Positions 62,233 through 64,000 of a stretch of DNA of 64,000 nt are shown here, piece by piece (the first letter of the stretch is position 1; every line of letters begins with the position of its first letter). Source of the DNA: Coriaria nepalensis (Eukaryota; Streptophyta; Magnoliopsida; Cucurbitales; Coriariaceae); the NCBI GenBank assembly GCA_027186245.1, contig CP114481.1:42687501-42751500 (forward strand), given 5' to 3'. The position numbers and the translations under genes are program-made. The notes under the pieces were generated by a model. It had not been told where the DNA came from. It did not search any database and worked only from the letters and a program-made list of their open reading frames with translations.

Positions 62233-64000
62233 CTGAATGAGTCATTTCAAGTCAATAACATATTTCAAAGCAATTCGAACGAATTCTATTTTCGCACTAC
62301 AAACGCAAGTTTTGGGCATAACTTTCAAATGATCATTGCAAGGAAAGTGTGCATTAGTTTAAACTTAAAATCATTTGAATCAGTCATTTCAAGTCAATAA
62401 CTTATTTCAAAGCAATTCGAACGAATTTAATTTCGGACTTCAACCTCAAGTTTTGTGCATAAGTTTCAAATGATCATCGCAAGGGAAGTGTGCATTAGTT
62501 TAACCTTAAAATCATTTGAATGAGTCATTTCAAATCAATAACTTATTTCAAAGCAATCCGAACGAAATCTATTTTCGCACTTCGAAAACAAGTTTTGTGC
62601 ATAACTTGCAAATGATCAATGCAAGGAATGTATGCATTCGTTTAACTTTAAAATCATTTCAATTAGTGATTTCCAGTCAATATCCTATTTCAAAGTTGTT
62701 CGAACGAATTATATTTTCACACTTCAAACAGAAATTTCGTGCATAACTTTCAAATGATCATTGCAGGAAAAGTGTGCATTAGTTTCACCTTAAACTCATT
62801 TGAATGAGTCATTTCAAGTTAATAACTTATTTCAAAGCAATCCGAACGAAATCTATTTTCGCACTTCGAAAACAAGTTTTGTGCATAACTTGCAAATGAT
62901 CAATGCAAGGAATGTATGCATTTGTTTATCTTTAAAATCATTTCAATTAGTGATTTCAAGTGAATATCTTATTTCAAAGTAGGTCGAACGAATTATATTT
63001 TCACACTTCAAACAGAAATTTTGTGGATACTTTTCAAATGATCATTGCAAGGAAAGTGTGCATTAGTTTAACCTGAAAATCATTTGAATGAGTCATATTA
63101 AGTCAATAACTTATTTCTATCCAATTCAAACAAATTCTATTTTCGCACTTGAAACGCAAGTTTTGTGCATAACTTTCAAATGATCATAGCAAGGAAAGTG
63201 TGCTTTAGTCTAACCTTAAAATCATTTGAATGAGTCATTTCAAGTCAATAACATATTTCAAAGCAATTCGAACGAATTCTATTTTGGCACTTCAAACGCA
63301 AGTTTTGGGCATAACTTTCAAATGATCATTGCAAGGAAAGTGTGCATTAGTTTAGCCTTAAAATCATTTCAATGAGTCATTTCAAGTCAATAACTTATTT
63401 CAAAGCAATCCGAACGAATTCTATTTTCGCACTTCGAAAACAAGTTCTATGCATAACTTGCAAATGATCAATGCAAGGAATGTATGCATTCGTTTAACTT
63501 TCACATCATTTCAATTAGTGATTTCAAGTCAATATCTTATTTCAAAGCAGTTCGAACGAATTCTATTTTCACACTTCAAACAGAAATTTCATGGATAACT
63601 TTCAAATGATCATTGCAAAGAAAGTGTGCATTAGTTTAACCTTAAAATCATTTGAATGAGTCATATTAAGTCAATAACTTATTTCTATGCAATTCAAACG
63701 AATTCTATCTTCGAACTTGAAACGCAAGTTTTGTGCACAACTTTCAAATGATCATAGCAAGGAAAGTGTGCTTTAGTCTAACCTTAAAATCATCTGAATG
63801 AGTCATTTCAAGTCAATAACATATTTCAAAGCAATTCGAACGAATTCTATTTTCGCACTACAAACGCAAGTTTTGGGCATAACTTTCAAATGATCATTGC
63901 AAGGAAAGTGTGCATTAGTTTAAACTTAAAATCATTTGAATTAGTCATTTCAAGTCAATAACATATTTCAAAGCAATTCGAACGAATTTAATTTCGCACT
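62233..64000. repeat. Satellite block mixing upstream variants
   Basis: After one tetramer 2 A monomer, C-B dimers start at 62516 and 62800. The first carries CATTTCAAATCAATAAC and AGTTGTTCG like 37831 and 44783. The second carries TTTGTTTATCTTTAAAATC like 36411 and 43931. Then come an A with TTTCTATCCAATTC, tetramer 2-like monomers with CTATCTTCGAACTTG (63704), and A monomers up to the window edge. The array runs past base 64000. Confidence 0.85.

Larger units (their letters stand above)
1..64000. repeat. Satellite DNA array, ~142-bp monomer, head to tail
   Basis: The whole window is a tandem array of a ~142-bp monomer, about 450 copies, all in one orientation and with no interruption that I could find. 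Landmarks such as TTCGAACGAATTC, AACTTTCAAATGATCATTG and AACCTTAAAATCATTT recur every 141-143 bases throughout. The class A consensus has 44 G+C in 142 bases (31%). Many monomers contain an EcoRI site (GAATTC), a BstBI site (TTCGAA) and a BclI site (TGATCA), so EcoRI would give a ladder of 142-bp multiples. Arrays of this size and uniformity are typical of centromeric or pericentromeric heterochromatin. The 142-bp length, AT richness and EcoRI site resemble what I recall of the major Tenebrio molitor satellite, but that link is unverified. Confidence 0.98.

Noticed and set aside
83..62982. Dozens of + strand frames of 60-76 codons beginning Met-Asn-Glu as a small-protein gene family
   Set aside because: They start at TTG and not ATG, sit at fixed positions in the satellite monomer, cross monomer boundaries, and end wherever a B-type variant base makes TAG or TAA. 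There is no promoter, spacing or codon pattern to suggest genes.
1..64000. CRISPR-like array of repeats and spacers
   Set aside because: The whole 142-bp period is conserved between copies, with no unique spacers and no cas genes.
1..64000. CENP-B box
   Set aside because: TTCG occurs in every monomer, but I found no match to the full TTCGNNNNANNCGGG core; the CGGG part is missing.
1..64000. Heat-shock element from the TTCGAACGAATTC region
   Set aside because: The GAA and TTC blocks are not spaced two bases apart in alternating order as NGAANNTTCNNGAAN requires.

Overview
This window holds one continuous satellite DNA array and nothing else that I can recognise. From base 1 to base 64000 it is a head-to-tail tandem repeat of a monomer of about 142 bp, roughly 450 copies, all in the same orientation. 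The consensus monomer has about 31% G+C. I see no protein-coding gene, RNA gene, transposon, CRISPR array, microsatellite tract or unique sequence. The organism is a eukaryote with large homogeneous satellite arrays, most likely centromeric or pericentromeric heterochromatin. From memory, a 142-bp, AT-rich satellite with an EcoRI site per monomer fits the major satellite of the mealworm beetle Tenebrio molitor (TMSATE1). Here only the length, composition and restriction site agree; I could not compare sequences, so this is a candidate and not an identification.

The monomers fall into three classes. Class A is the commonest. It begins TTGAATGAGTCATTTC, carries GAATTC about a third of the way in, and ends CATTAGTTTAACCTTAAAATCAT. 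Class C has TCGAAAACAAGTT in the middle and GAATGTATGCATTCG near the end. Class B begins TTCAATTAGTGATTTC and has CACTTCAAACAG and TCGTGGATAAC. A C monomer is almost always followed directly by a B monomer. These C-B dimers are separated by a small number of A monomers: usually two, giving a 568-bp tetramer, and elsewhere zero, one, three, four or more.

On top of this tetramer register lie local higher-order repeats (HORs) that change along the array: a 13-mer of 1846 bp (1-3.6 kb); an 8-mer of 1136 bp in three near-identical copies (7.2-10.6 kb); a 14-mer relative of it (10-13.4 kb); an 11-mer of 1560 bp (13.85-17 kb); a mixed zone with 17-, 10-, 8-, 5- and 3-mer spacings (17-28.5 kb); a 25-mer/21-mer pair of 3547 and 2979 bp (28.5-35 kb); a 10-mer of 1420 bp and an 8-mer of 1134 bp (37.4-47.2 kb), inside a larger segmental duplication; and a 12-mer of 1702 bp made of three distinct C-B-A-A tetramers (about 48-62.2 kb), of which several units are shortened to 7, 10 or 11 monomers. 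This is what repeated unequal exchange produces.

Apparent open frames of 60-76 codons recur on the + strand. They begin at TTG and exist only because 142 is 1 modulo 3 and the B monomer has lost a stop; I do not regard them as genes. The most interesting biological signals are the nested tetramer-to-HOR hierarchy, chimeric monomers that record exchange points, and a 9-bp palindrome ATGAGTCAT (a GCN4/AP-1 type site) present in most A and C monomers but absent from B monomers. That gives a binding-site alternation reminiscent of CENP-B boxes in alpha satellite.
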